A DNA stretch of 64,000 nucleotides from an uncultured Candidatus Saccharibacteria bacterium (GTDB taxonomy: Bacteria > Patescibacteriota > Saccharimonadia > Saccharimonadales > Saccharimonadaceae): NCBI GenBank assembly GCA_947428935.1, contig CANENS010000003.1:1-64000 (forward strand). Reading direction: 5' to 3'. Position numbers and translations under genes: made by a program. The notes beneath the pieces are model-generated. The model had not been told where the DNA came from, made no database searches, and was given only the letters and a program-made list of their open reading frames with translations. The first letter of the stretch is position 1. Every line of letters begins with the position of its first letter. Shown here one piece after another: positions 7,557-16,959 of the stretch.

Positions 7557-7598
7557 TTTTGGGTGTCGAAAATTCGACACCCAAAAAATTTTCACTTC
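7557..7598 (+). terminator. Strong terminator after cassette C2
   Basis: AATTTTTTGGGTGTCG and CGACACCCAAAAAATT form a long near-perfect stem around AAAATT, with A and T flanks. It would end transcripts from the structured RNA through C2 and could act in both directions. Confidence 0.85.
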
Positions 7599-8019
7599 CC
7601 TATCTCATCCAAACACACTAAGAAATCTTACACCGTTCTATCTTTCCGTATTAAAATTTCCTAACCCTCTAATCAAGGTGCTCGTTCATATATACTCCAA
7701 ATCAAAGCTCATTTTACATAACCCGAACAAAACCCGAACTAGATAAAAACGGTTTGCTTAGTCTCAGAATTATGGAATAAGCTCTAGAATTATAAAGCTA
7801 AAATTAGTGTCTTTTAGAATTATAAACTCTCAAACAGAATTAGTAGCGCAAAAAGTAGCATTTATGGAATTATAATCAAAGCGGCAAAATCATAAAGTCA
7901 AAATCACATTTTATAGAAATAAATTCAAAGAAAAGAATCCTTTTTTTCGAAACTAAACTCCTAGACAAAATACGAACCCTGATTACTCAAAGTCCGTATT
8001 TCCCTGATTCTCCGCTATT
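7599..8019. other. Gene-free stretch containing the second 128-bp repeat
   Basis: AT-rich, with no coding frame. It holds the 7737-7864 repeat preceded by tandem CCCGAAC words, and lies downstream of pilC, which ends at 8020. Confidence 0.6.
7737..7864. repeat. 128-bp direct repeat, copy 2
   Basis: Matches 84-211 with a single mismatch in the same orientation, 7653 bp away. Both borders are sharp. Confidence 0.9.
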
Positions 8020-9234
8020 CTATCCGCCTGCGCTAATCTTGCCTACTAGCGCATAGATTGGGAAGAGTACTGCGCCGACGATTCCGCCCGCCACTAGCGC
8101 CAGTAACACCATCAAGACCGGCTCGATCGCCGTAGAAAGCGCCGCGATCTTTTCATCCAATTCATCTTCATAAACTTTCGCCGCTTTACCCAGCATTTCG
8201 TCAATCTTACCAGATTGTTCGCCAGTCGCCGCCATTTGCGGCACCAAAGGTAGAATATAATCACGCTGCTTGATTGCCACGCTGAGCGGTTTACCGCTAC
8301 GCACCATAGTCGCCGCTTCGGAAATCTGATCTTCCATGACCACGTTATTCATCGCCTCAGCCGAAATTTTCATAGTATCAAGCATCGGCACACCTGCAGA
8401 CAACAACATTTGCGCCGTCCTCGCAAACCGTGCATTATACAAACGCAAGAATAAACCCTTAAACAGCGGTGCATTCAGTTTGACCCTTGCTATCCAACGC
8501 TGACCCGTTGTAGTTTTACGGAACTGCAGGAAGAACCAAACCAGAGCCGCCACGATAATCAAAATCAACCACCAAAAATGCGTCACGAAATTCGACATCG
8601 CTACCAAGATCAAAGTCAAAACTGGCAATTCCTCGCCCAAATCGTCATACAGGTTCTCAACTTGCGGCACCACCGAAACCATCATAAAGATAATCACCGC
8701 GATAATAACCGCAAGCACGATCAACGGATACATCATCGCACCCCGAATTTTCGAAATCATAGCGGCATCTTTTTCCTGTTGGTCTGCCAAACGCTTCAGA
8801 GATTCGTCAAGCGTACCCGAAGCTTCACCAGCCGCAATCAGGGACAAATACAATTTATTGAAAACATCCGGATGCTGAGCAAAAGCATCGTGCAAAGTTT
8901 TACCACCTTCAACCTGCGCTAAAATATCCTCAACCAAGGCCTTAGTTGGCTTATCCTCGGTCTGTTCAGCCAACATTCTCAAAGCCGTCGAAAGCGGCAA
9001 ACCTGCACCAATCAGAGTCGCAAACTGACGCGTAAAGATAATGCGCTGTTTACTGGAGACTCGATTAGTAAACTTCGATAGAAAACCGCCGTCAGTCGTA
9101 TCGGACAATTTTTCCGGCACATAACCCTGCTCAACCAAGATCTTCCCCGCCGCTCGCTCGTTCTCGGCCTGTACATTCCCAGTTACAATTTTACCAGTAT
9201 TTTTATCTTTTGCTCTATATTTATATCGTCGCAT
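8020..9234 (-). CDS. pilC: Type IV pilus inner-membrane platform protein PilC
   Basis: A 404-residue T2SF/GspF-family protein that couples the assembly and retraction ATPases to the pilin helix. A short lead (RRYKYRAKDKNTGKIVTGNV) precedes two repeated helical domains, each with the family pattern (FTRQFATLIGAGLPL; FARTAQMLLSAGVPML). Three membrane segments lie near residues 165-190, 215-235 and 370-395. Length is normal. It is last in the pilM-to-pilC operon, 3 bp after pilT. Confidence 0.95.
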   Translation of the reverse strand: MRRYKYRAKDKNTGKIVTGNVQAENERAAGKILVEQGYVPEKLSDTTDGGFLSKFTNRVSSKQRIIFTRQFATLIGAGLPLSTALRMLAEQTEDKPTKALVEDILAQVEGGKTLHDAFAQHPDVFNKLYLSLIAAGEASGTLDESLKRLADQQEKDAAMISKIRGAMMYPLIVLAVIIAVIIFMMVSVVPQVENLYDDLGEELPVLTLILVAMSNFVTHFWWLILIIVAALVWFFLQFRKTTTGQRWIARVKLNAPLFKGLFLRLYNARFARTAQMLLSAGVPMLDTMKISAEAMNNVVMEDQISEAATMVRSGKPLSVAIKQRDYILPLVPQMAATGEQSGKIDEMLGKAAKVYEDELDEKIAALSTAIEPVLMVLLALVAGGIVGAVLFPIYALVGKISAGG

Positions 9235-9237
9235 TTT

Positions 9238-10680
9238 TTATCCCCTTGCTAATCGATCAAATTCCGTTACGTCCACGGCATAATCTCGCGCCACATCAAA
9301 CGCAATATTTCCCATCTTCACCATCTTCGCAAGTTCTCGATCCATCGTTTGCATTCCTTGATCCGCACCAGTTTGAATCGTCATATCAAGCTGATGGGTT
9401 TTCCCTTCACGGATAATACTGCGTACCGCCGGATTCGCAATCATCACTTCAGCCACAACTATACGCCCGCCTGCTAGCGCCGGCACCAAACGCTGCGAAC
9501 AAATGCCAACCAGCATATTCGCAAGTTGCGTCCGCACCTGCGGTTGTTGATGCGCCGGAAACACGTCGATCATGCGATCGATACTCTGCGCCGCGGAATT
9601 AGTATGCAAAGTCGCAAAGACCAAGTGCCCAGTCTCCGCCACCGTAATTGCCGCCTGGATAGTCTCCAAATCACGCATCTCACCAATCAAAACCACATCC
9701 GGATCTTCGCGCAAAACGCTTCGCAAAGCCGCCGCGAAAGAATAAGTATCATAATGAACTTCGCGCTGCGCCACTACCGCTCGCTTCGACTGATGTGTAA
9801 ATTCAATCGGATCTTCAATCGTAATAATATGCACTGCTCGTTCGGAATTAATCTTATCAATTAAAGCCGCCAAAGTCGTAGTTTTTCCCGAACCAGTTGG
9901 ACCAGTCACCAAAACTAAACCATTCTGATGATCGGCAAAAGACTCAATCACGCCTGGCAAGCCTAAATCGCTAATACTCTGAATCACATTCGGAATCAAC
10001 CGGAAGGCCGCCGCCATATTTCCCTTTTCATGGAAAGCATTTACGCGAAAACGACCAATATCACCGAAAGCAAAAGAATAATCAAATTCTTTATCCTTCA
10101 TCAAAATCTTTTGCTGATCTTCGTCCAAAGTCGAAAAAACCAGTTCTTTCACCGTCATTGGATCGAGCACCGGATAAGTTGTCAACGGCACGAGCACGCC
10201 ATCCAAACGCAAAACCGGCGGCAAACCCGTTCCCAAATGTAAATCCGAAGCATTGCGCGTCACGCATTCTTCTAATAATGCCTCGATCGTCACGCCAGTC
10301 GAAGGCGTTGAAGCGATCGTCGGCGCCGGCACCAAATTCGCCGCTGCCACCGTCACGTCCGCAACTTTCGGTTGCGCTGGTACTGAAGCAGTAGCGCCGT
10401 TACTCACCGGATCATTTTGCGACGAAGACATACCTTGTCCCGCATTCGGCTTCGCATCTGCGCTAGGTGCCGGCGCCGCATGGGTAGACTGCACCTGCGG
10501 AGCGACCAGACGCGAACCAGCTTCATGCTGAGCAGAGTTAGTATTCGCCGTTTGCGCACCACTCGCACCCATTGGCGGCATCGCCGATCCCGCCGCCACA
10601 TTATTAATGTTCGGCAAATCCATAGCTGCGCCCTGCGCTGAATTTTGAGCCGTCTTAGTTAAATTTTCTTTTTCATCCAT
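9238..10680 (-). CDS. pilT: Pilus ATPase PilT-like, with long N-terminal extension
   Basis: A 480-residue secretion ATPase. Residues 1-128 are a low-complexity Ala/Pro/Asn/Gln-rich extension not found in typical PilT (about 340-370 aa). The RecA-like core follows, with Walker A GPTGSGKTT at 260-268, an acidic Asp box (TIEDPIEF), Walker B (DVVLIGEMRD) and a His box (GHLVFATLHTNSAAQ). Sequence and order favour the retraction motor PilT over a second PilB. Start is ATG at 10680; a TAAAAT box close upstream may give an internal promoter in the 39-bp gap after pilB. Confidence 0.93.
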   Translation of the reverse strand: MDEKENLTKTAQNSAQGAAMDLPNINNVAAGSAMPPMGASGAQTANTNSAQHEAGSRLVAPQVQSTHAAPAPSADAKPNAGQGMSSSQNDPVSNGATASVPAQPKVADVTVAAANLVPAPTIASTPSTGVTIEALLEECVTRNASDLHLGTGLPPVLRLDGVLVPLTTYPVLDPMTVKELVFSTLDEDQQKILMKDKEFDYSFAFGDIGRFRVNAFHEKGNMAAAFRLIPNVIQSISDLGLPGVIESFADHQNGLVLVTGPTGSGKTTTLAALIDKINSERAVHIITIEDPIEFTHQSKRAVVAQREVHYDTYSFAAALRSVLREDPDVVLIGEMRDLETIQAAITVAETGHLVFATLHTNSAAQSIDRMIDVFPAHQQPQVRTQLANMLVGICSQRLVPALAGGRIVVAEVMIANPAVRSIIREGKTHQLDMTIQTGADQGMQTMDRELAKMVKMGNIAFDVARDYAVDVTEFDRLARG

Positions 10681-10719
10681 ATTATTATTTTACCATAATT
10701 ATTTTCACTTACGAAACTT

Positions 10720-12486
10720 TTATGTTAAATCACTAGCTACGCGGTTCACTTCTTCAATCGTAGTAATTCCCGAAACCGCCTTTAGCATACCATCCTGACG
10801 CATCGTCACCGTACCCTTTTCTTTCGCCATATGCATCACTTCCGCCGAAGTAGCACGCGAAACAATCAACTTTTGAATATCCTCGTCTACTTCAATTGCT
10901 TCATAAAGCCCAGCTCGCCCCGAATAACCACCTGGGGAATCCTGTTCTTCAACACCCTTCGACAATACATAAGACTGCTGACCAGCAACCGGCAAATTCG
11001 GATAGCCTAAATCTTCGCTCACCGAAGCCACTTCTTGCGGAGATTGCGGTAACAAACCACCAATCACCTCATTAACTTCCTGTGTCTCCATCTCACTACT
11101 TTGGTGCGTGATGCGCTTTTCCGCCACCCGCCGTACTAAACGCTGGCCAATCACCGTATTCAGAGTCGAAGCCAACAAGAACGGCTCAATCCCCATATCC
11201 AGCAAGCGCGGTAAAATCCCGGCTGCTGAGTTAGTGTGCAAAGTACTAAACACCAAGTGCCCCGTCAACGCCGCCTGCACCGCCAGATTTGCCGTCTCCG
11301 AATCGCGAATCTCCCCCACCATCACCACATCCGGATCTTGACGCAAAATACTACGCAACCCAGACGCAAAAGTCAAACCAGCATCCACATTCACTTGGAT
11401 CTGGTTCACACCGTCGATCTTATACTCAACCGGATCCTCCAGTGTCACAATATTGATCTTCTCGCTTTTAATCTTTTTAATCATAGCATAAAGCGTGGTC
11501 GACTTACCTGAACCAGTCGGACCAGAAGTCAAGATCATACCATTAGGACGGCTAATGCCCGCCATCACCGTACGCAAAGCTCGCCCGGTCATCCCCATCT
11601 TTTCAATTTCGATCGCCGTACCGGATTTATCAAGCAAGCGAATCACTACCTGTTCACCCCAAACTACCGGCGAAATCGCAATACGCAAGTCAATTTCCTG
11701 CCCCCCCACCAAAACTGCAAACTGACCATCCTGCGGAATTCGATGTTCGTCAATTTTCAGATTAGAAAGGATCTTAATACGCGAAACCAACGCTGGTTCA
11801 ATCGCCTTTGGCAACTCCATGACCTTACGCAAAACACCATCAATCCGGCAACGAATAATCAAACTATTTTCCAGAGGTTCAATATGCACATCCGACGCCT
11901 TCGATTTAGCTGCAAATTCCAAAATCGAAGTCAAAGCTTTCGAGATCGGCGAGTCCTGTGTAATTGTCTTTACATTTGCGCTAGCCTGTCGCTGCGCCAC
12001 CTCGCGGTTGGTGGTTTTTACAGCTTGCTTAACGCTCGAGAAGTCGCCACGATACTGCCGCAAAACTGCCCGGATGCCTTCGTTCGACGCCATCACCGCA
12101 CGCACCGAACGATCGGTCAAAGTCGAAAGATAATCTACCGCCTGGATGTTGCCAACATCCAACATCGCCACCACCAGCTGACCACCACTAATCCCTAGCG
12201 GTACCTCCATCGAACGCTCTGCCACTTCAAATGGCAAAAGCCCGAGCACTTCTTGCTCCATTTCGACGTATTTCAAGTCAACATACGGCACGCCCATCAC
12301 CACCGCTGTAGCATGCGCAATCTGCTCATCAGTTGTTACTTTTTGCGCTTGCAGAGTCGCAAGTAAAGGCTGCTTAGTCTGCATCACCTCATTCTGTACC
12401 CGCGCCACTTCATTCGCATCCACCAAACCTTCCGCCACCAGCAGCTTGATCACCTTGTCCAGACTATCTCTCGTCAAAAGCGCCAC
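10720..12486 (-). CDS. pilB: Pilus assembly ATPase PilB
   Basis: A 588-residue extension ATPase with an N-terminal MshEN/GspE_N-type domain at about 1-150. The ATPase core has Walker A GPTGSGKSTT, TLEDPVEY, Walker B DVVMVGEIRD and the His box GHLVFSTLHTNSAAG. The tetracysteine zinc site usual after this core in PilB/GspE is missing: that stretch reads RLVRRVAEKRITHQ, without Cys, and an acidic insert follows. Start is GTG at 12486, 2 bp after the stop of the preceding gene, implying coupled translation. Confidence 0.95.
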   Translation of the reverse strand: MALLTRDSLDKVIKLLVAEGLVDANEVARVQNEVMQTKQPLLATLQAQKVTTDEQIAHATAVVMGVPYVDLKYVEMEQEVLGLLPFEVAERSMEVPLGISGGQLVVAMLDVGNIQAVDYLSTLTDRSVRAVMASNEGIRAVLRQYRGDFSSVKQAVKTTNREVAQRQASANVKTITQDSPISKALTSILEFAAKSKASDVHIEPLENSLIIRCRIDGVLRKVMELPKAIEPALVSRIKILSNLKIDEHRIPQDGQFAVLVGGQEIDLRIAISPVVWGEQVVIRLLDKSGTAIEIEKMGMTGRALRTVMAGISRPNGMILTSGPTGSGKSTTLYAMIKKIKSEKINIVTLEDPVEYKIDGVNQIQVNVDAGLTFASGLRSILRQDPDVVMVGEIRDSETANLAVQAALTGHLVFSTLHTNSAAGILPRLLDMGIEPFLLASTLNTVIGQRLVRRVAEKRITHQSSEMETQEVNEVIGGLLPQSPQEVASVSEDLGYPNLPVAGQQSYVLSKGVEEQDSPGGYSGRAGLYEAIEVDEDIQKLIVSRATSAEVMHMAKEKGTVTMRQDGMLKAVSGITTIEEVNRVASDLT

Positions 12487-12488
12487 TT

Positions 12489-12842
12489 CTATGCTCCTTC
12501 GTTTTGATCCTCATTAGCTTCCGAATCATTCTCGCTCGATTCCTCACCAGTCCCCTCTTCTACTTCCCGGCCGCAAGCCTTCAGCTCTTCATTATCCAGC
12601 ACGCCGTTCTGATCCGTATCTTCGCAATCACCGACGTAAACTTCAATCGTTGGATTGATCGCCGCAACATTAAAAACTTCCGGATCTGGCTCTGCCACTG
12701 AATTCGAAATCGTCTCGACCGGCCGTTTGAAGCTAACCGACTTTTCGTCTGGATTACCCATAATCGCATTACAAGCAAAGAAAGAAGCTATCACACCAAT
12801 CATCGCGATTAGAATTAATGTAAAAATATCCGATTGTTTCAT
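12489..12842 (-). CDS. Small anchored pilus-operon protein with a calcium-loop motif
   Basis: A 117-residue protein with one N-terminal membrane helix (residues 7-28) and an acidic tail. The loop DTDQNGVLDNEE has the D-x-D-x-N-G-x-x-D-x-x-E spacing of an EF-hand or dockerin Ca2+ site and is flanked by two Cys. Its place between the pilO-like gene and pilB suggests a PilP-like or accessory role, but there is no sequence similarity to PilP that I can see. The acidic C-terminus is low complexity. Confidence 0.8.
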   Translation of the reverse strand: MKQSDIFTLILIAMIGVIASFFACNAIMGNPDEKSVSFKRPVETISNSVAEPDPEVFNVAAINPTIEVYVGDCEDTDQNGVLDNEELKACGREVEEGTGEESSENDSEANEDQNEGA

Positions 12843-12844
12843 TA

Positions 12845-13723
12845 TTATTTTGCCTTTCTCGCTTTGTCCGAAGCGTAAACCGTTTCCGTAGTCTCGAAAG
12901 AAGTATTATCTGTCAGATAATAAGCATCCGCTGAAGCTTGCAAACTAATCCCCGAATTTGTCCATTCCACATTTGCCGTATTGATATCAAACTCACGAAT
13001 CGATTTTTCAATATTATCAAGTGTGGTTAGTACCACCGGCGCCGAACCTTCCATTCGCAAATTAACCGGAATGACACCCAAACCTGCAATATCAGAAGTC
13101 ACGGTATCATCCCGCGGCTGTAAAGTTTCTGGCTCCCAACCCGAAAGAATGAAAATCTGGTTCAAGCTCGCCATCAAAGCCTCGGTATTCTTTTGCGCCG
13201 GCAGAGCATCCGGGATCACGCGTAAAGCCGAACAAATCTTTCGCATCTGCGAATTCTTTTGCCGCTCCGCATCGCTTCGAGAAGAATTATATAACTTCGC
13301 AAAATCAATCCGCTTACCTTGATCGTCATAACAATCACCTGTTCGTTTCCTAGCAACCGATTCCAAATCTTCATTTACCGCAATCTTCTCCAAAACATTA
13401 AACCGCAAACTATTCTGCACGTCATTTAGTGACGTAGTATTTGGATCACAATCCTTTAACTCTTTGTCGCTCAAACGTCCGTTCTCATCCTTATCGCCAC
13501 AAATCCCAACATTCAAGATTGACTGGCTATAGCTAGAAATCGCCTCATTCTTTGCGCCAATGATTTTTGTATTAAATTTAATATACTTTATCAGGAAAAT
13601 CGATATTACGATGCAAGTACCAAGGATCAAGGACGCACCTAAAACCTCCAACATGGTCAACTGCTGCGCTTTGGAAATTTGCAACCTCTTTCCCTTCGCG
13701 GGCTTTTCATTAGTTGTTGCCAT
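12845..13723 (-). CDS. PilO-like pilus alignment protein
   Basis: About 292 residues: a basic cytoplasmic N-terminus, one membrane helix near 25-50, a coiled region and a C-terminal alpha/beta domain. Position after the PilN-like gene and topology fit PilO. The periplasmic-side part holds an EF-hand-like loop (DKDENGRLSDKE) followed by a Cys pair. I place the start at ATG 13723 (MATTNEKPAKG) because AGGAGGGAG precedes it. A longer frame to 13783 lacks a ribosome site and overlaps pilN. With this start it still overlaps the pilN end by 14 bp. Confidence 0.8.
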   Translation of the reverse strand: MATTNEKPAKGKRLQISKAQQLTMLEVLGASLILGTCIVISIFLIKYIKFNTKIIGAKNEAISSYSQSILNVGICGDKDENGRLSDKELKDCDPNTTSLNDVQNSLRFNVLEKIAVNEDLESVARKRTGDCYDDQGKRIDFAKLYNSSRSDAERQKNSQMRKICSALRVIPDALPAQKNTEALMASLNQIFILSGWEPETLQPRDDTVTSDIAGLGVIPVNLRMEGSAPVVLTTLDNIEKSIREFDINTANVEWTNSGISLQASADAYYLTDNTSFETTETVYASDKARKAK

Positions 13724-15248
13724 TCGAGCTCCCTCCTGTGTTATTTGAATCCTTATCGCTGTTTGAAGTACTACCTGAACCACTCGAAGAGTTCTCGGTA
13801 TTATTCAAACATTCCAAATCATTCTCATCACATTCTTTTGCACCCTGTGTAAACATTCCGCCGATCTGAACATAAGAATCAGTTACGTTCTGGCCCAAAG
13901 GACCAATCGCAATCATATGTTTATTACGAAAATCAAAGAACTCTGACTTGATTGTGGTGTTTGCTACAAATCGCAAAACCAAACCATTACTTTCATTTCG
14001 GCCATTAGAAGATTCAGTCACATCCAACCCATCCGGCGCCAGCATACAATCATTGCTAGAGGACCACTTAATATTCGACTTTTTATTCGAATTGCTAGAA
14101 TCATCAGAATTCGTATTACTTGACGAATTATTCGAATCTCCGTTTGAAGTTCCACTATATTTAATACACTGACTCTGGAAGTGTTCAATTCCCTCAATTT
14201 CGCCATTCTCGGTCATATTCCCCGCCAAATACCATTTATCAAACTGCGGTGTTCGCCAAATTTTTACTCGCGCAACTATTTCCTCTGTCCCAACTTCGCC
14301 TCCTCCATCTTCGACGCCCTGATCGTCAGATGCATCTTCTGATTCATCTGCGTTCACCTCAACCTGCGCCTTCTCTACTTCCGCATCAGCCGCATAGACA
14401 AACTCCGCTTCAGACTTTTTCGAGGCATCGGACTCAGAATTTTGATCTTCGCTTTGGCTGCTATTATTATTTTGATTATTGTTTTTATCACCATCATTAT
14501 TCTTATTGGAATTCGACGAAGAACCTTTCGGTCGAGCTTCGCATCCATCCATAGTTAAATCCCACCATGCATAGTAACTTTCACCGTCCCGATAAGCTAC
14601 CCCATCTGCATCAGCCTCACGGATACACTGCGATGGAATCTCTTTCCCGTCCGCATCGACATAACGTCCGTAATCGTATTTCGTCAAGGCCACGCCCTTT
14701 TTGAACGATTCCAAAACACGATAGTCAATGAACGGGGCCACACCAGCGTCAGCCTGCCCTTCCATACGCAATGAACTATTGCTCATATCAACCCGTAAAT
14801 TCGAAAGCGAAACCGAATCGCCTCCTCTCGGTAGCATCACGCCAAGCGCACCAAAAACTCGCGAGAGCATTTTTTTCTGATCGGCAATCTTTGACAAATT
14901 GTCAAGCTGGCCTTGAATCGAAACTAAGTCAGTCAACTCATCGTAACCCAAAAGCTTCGACGACAAATTTTCAAGCTTATTATCTTGACTCGTCATCGCG
15001 ATGTCTTGACCGCTTTTAATCCCGAAAAGCACAACCACTGCGCCAACCGCCGCCGCCGAAACCACGATACAGATGAACAAAACTAAATTGCGAATTTTCT
15101 GAGTCTTGATCATTTCGGCCTTTACCGCCGGAACCAAATTGATCTCATAATCTGTACTTACGGTAGTCAACAACTGCTGAGGAGCAGAAGCGCCAGCCGC
15201 AGTTTTTCCGGTTACTTTTGCTTTTACCCTGTCCAACCATTCACTCAT
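13710..15248 (-). CDS. pilN: PilN-like pilus assembly protein with Asn/Ser-rich linkers
   Basis: 512 residues, far longer than usual PilN (about 180-220). The N-terminus has the PilN signature: a cytoplasmic INLVP motif (residues 36-40) that docks on PilM, then a membrane helix at about 50-75. Two long low-complexity blocks rich in Asn, Ser and Asp (near 245-280 and 370-395) and an Asn/Ser-rich tail separate globular parts. A DADADGVAYRDGE segment may bind Ca2+. The linkers suggest an expanded extracytoplasmic region. It overlaps pilM by 4 bp. Confidence 0.85.
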   Translation of the reverse strand: MSEWLDRVKAKVTGKTAAGASAPQQLLTTVSTDYEINLVPAVKAEMIKTQKIRNLVLFICIVVSAAAVGAVVVLFGIKSGQDIAMTSQDNKLENLSSKLLGYDELTDLVSIQGQLDNLSKIADQKKMLSRVFGALGVMLPRGGDSVSLSNLRVDMSNSSLRMEGQADAGVAPFIDYRVLESFKKGVALTKYDYGRYVDADGKEIPSQCIREADADGVAYRDGESYYAWWDLTMDGCEARPKGSSSNSNKNNDGDKNNNQNNNSSQSEDQNSESDASKKSEAEFVYAADAEVEKAQVEVNADESEDASDDQGVEDGGGEVGTEEIVARVKIWRTPQFDKWYLAGNMTENGEIEGIEHFQSQCIKYSGTSNGDSNNSSSNTNSDDSSNSNKKSNIKWSSSNDCMLAPDGLDVTESSNGRNESNGLVLRFVANTTIKSEFFDFRNKHMIAIGPLGQNVTDSYVQIGGMFTQGAKECDENDLECLNNTENSSSGSGSTSNSDKDSNNTGGSSNGNN

Positions 15249-16294
15249 CGGTCGTTACTCCTTTCCGCTAGACCAATCGCTACTGCAAATTCACTCGCCA
15301 CCGGCTGCAAAACTTGCTGCTGCTCTGGCGAAACTCGCACCAATTGCCAAGGGTTACCTTGCTTAGTAGGTACGCCAGTCTTCGCCTCAAGATATTCAGC
15401 GATAAACGGAATCGTCCCCGCGAAACCAGAAAGAATGATCCCGCCAACTTCCGTGTTCATATACTCAGATTTAAAGAAGCGAATCGACTTCGACATTTCC
15501 GAAGCAAAATTTTCCAAATTCGAATCCAACGCATTGAACACCTGCCCCTCAACTTTGTCTTGCGCCAAACCAAATTTCAGAATAAATTGTCGCGCTTGCT
15601 CTTCTTTCACGGAAAGAGACGAAGATACAGTTTTTACAAGCATCGAAAAACCGCCCGGAATCGAACGCACCAACCGCGGCGCACCCCGATACATAATCAC
15701 CAGATCAGTCGAATGTTCACCAAGGTCAATAATCAACCTTGCATCCTGCACTCCGACCGGCATCAAAGCGCGCGCCATCGCCAACGACTCCGGCTCCTGT
15801 GCAATGATATTCAGCCCAAACGACTCGATCAGTTCCATTCTCGACTCAGCGAAATCCATCGACGATGACGAAACCAAAACTTCTGCCTTCGTCGGATCGT
15901 TCGGACAAACGCCCAGAGAAACATAATCAACCGTCGCCTCATCAACCGGCATCGGGATATATTTGTCTAATTGATATTTAATAGTATTTATTAGTTCTTT
16001 TTCGGGCTGATTGTCTACACGCACAATCGAGGTAAAAGTTTTTCCTGCTGGCATACCTACCGCCACATTCTTGGTCGTAATACCAGCTTGCTTCATCGCT
16101 CCGAGAATCGTTTCGCCCAAGTGCCTTTGCCCCGCGGATGAACCGTCTTCGACTACCTTACGGTCCACCGGCACATAAGCAAACTTTTGCAACACCCATC
16201 CGTGCTGCGCCTCCCCGGACAACTGAATCAACCGTATCGCGGTTGTTCCCATATCTAGTGCGAAGAAATCGCCCACTCCGTGAATTAAGCTCAT
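15245..16294 (-). CDS. pilM: Pilus assembly protein PilM (actin-like ATPase)
   Basis: About 349 residues with the actin-fold signature of PilM: DMGTTAIRLIQL at the N-terminus, a second phosphate motif (IIDLGEHSTDLVIM), and a C-terminal GGIILSGFAGTIP. It forms a cytoplasmic ring binding the PilN INLVP peptide. Start is set at ATG 16294 (MSLIHGVGDFF). A TATAAT box at 16301-16306 puts transcription start at this codon, so the longer upstream frame to 16456 is rejected. First gene of the operon. Confidence 0.93.
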   Translation of the reverse strand: MSLIHGVGDFFALDMGTTAIRLIQLSGEAQHGWVLQKFAYVPVDRKVVEDGSSAGQRHLGETILGAMKQAGITTKNVAVGMPAGKTFTSIVRVDNQPEKELINTIKYQLDKYIPMPVDEATVDYVSLGVCPNDPTKAEVLVSSSSMDFAESRMELIESFGLNIIAQEPESLAMARALMPVGVQDARLIIDLGEHSTDLVIMYRGAPRLVRSIPGGFSMLVKTVSSSLSVKEEQARQFILKFGLAQDKVEGQVFNALDSNLENFASEMSKSIRFFKSEYMNTEVGGIILSGFAGTIPFIAEYLEAKTGVPTKQGNPWQLVRVSPEQQQVLQPVASEFAVAIGLAERSNDR

Positions 16295-16300
16295 ACTAAC

Positions 16301-16306
16301 ATTATA
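16301..16306 (-). promoter_or_regulatory. -10 box of the pilus operon
   Basis: TATAAT on the minus strand lies 6 nt before the pilM ATG, with no Shine-Dalgarno sequence between. It is the only obvious promoter ahead of pilM-N-O-x-B. Confidence 0.6.
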
Positions 16307-16767
16307 ACCATAGTTATTATGAAAAGCAACAGCATTTTTCGTAATCAGCCTTGTTTCACAATTCACAACCTTACGCCCAATGAACATCCCAAAGACGTTG
16401 TATTTTTTATAACATTCTTCTCCAAGAGAACGAATCATATGACAATATTTTCGCAATCTCCGTCCTTTTTAAAAATTGGTTGGTTCACCTTTCACTCTCT
16501 TTGGCTACGAAAAGTCGTATTTATGCAAGGTCAAGCCCGACAATTCGCATCCAATCCCACCTCGTTTTACATTAAGCACTCCTCGGCCATCATAGACATT
16601 GTTCACCAGTCTTCATCCAGACTCACTTAGTCTATCCCAGACGCTCCCTCAATATCTTTCGATCTTACGGCCAAATATTTCAAATATTAAATTTATGTTA
16701 GATCCTACTCGCATATTATTACTACCTAGCTAAACACCAATAATAAAACAGGAGCAAAATTGTTCCG
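16307..16767. other. Intergenic region without recognisable genes
   Basis: Short frames here have no ribosome site or recognisable content. I see no RNA gene or strong hairpin. Cassette C3 begins at 16768. Confidence 0.5.
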
Positions 16768-16959
16768 TTCGCAGCGGGTTTATCTATATCAGTAGTGGTC
16801 GTTTGGGAAACTCTGGCGTCGTCGGCGACGGATAGTCGTCCCGGGCTGATTCTTCTGATGTCACTCGAGCATACTACCTCAGCTTCAATGCATCCAGCGT
16901 CAACTCGTCCAACCCCGTCAGTCGTTGGTTCGGCTTCCCCCTCCGCTGCTCGAGTATAG
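16768..16959 (+). repeat. Variable cassette C3 (with in-frame TAG)
   Basis: Starts TTCGCAGCGGG and ends with the second tail type, TGCTCGAGTATAG. It encodes RSGFIYISSGRLGNSG ... SSNPVSRWFGFPLRC. The conserved Trp codon after GDG is TAG, so the frame is broken and this copy could not be expressed as is. The change is G to A, which is not the adenine-targeted pattern. Confidence 0.9.
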
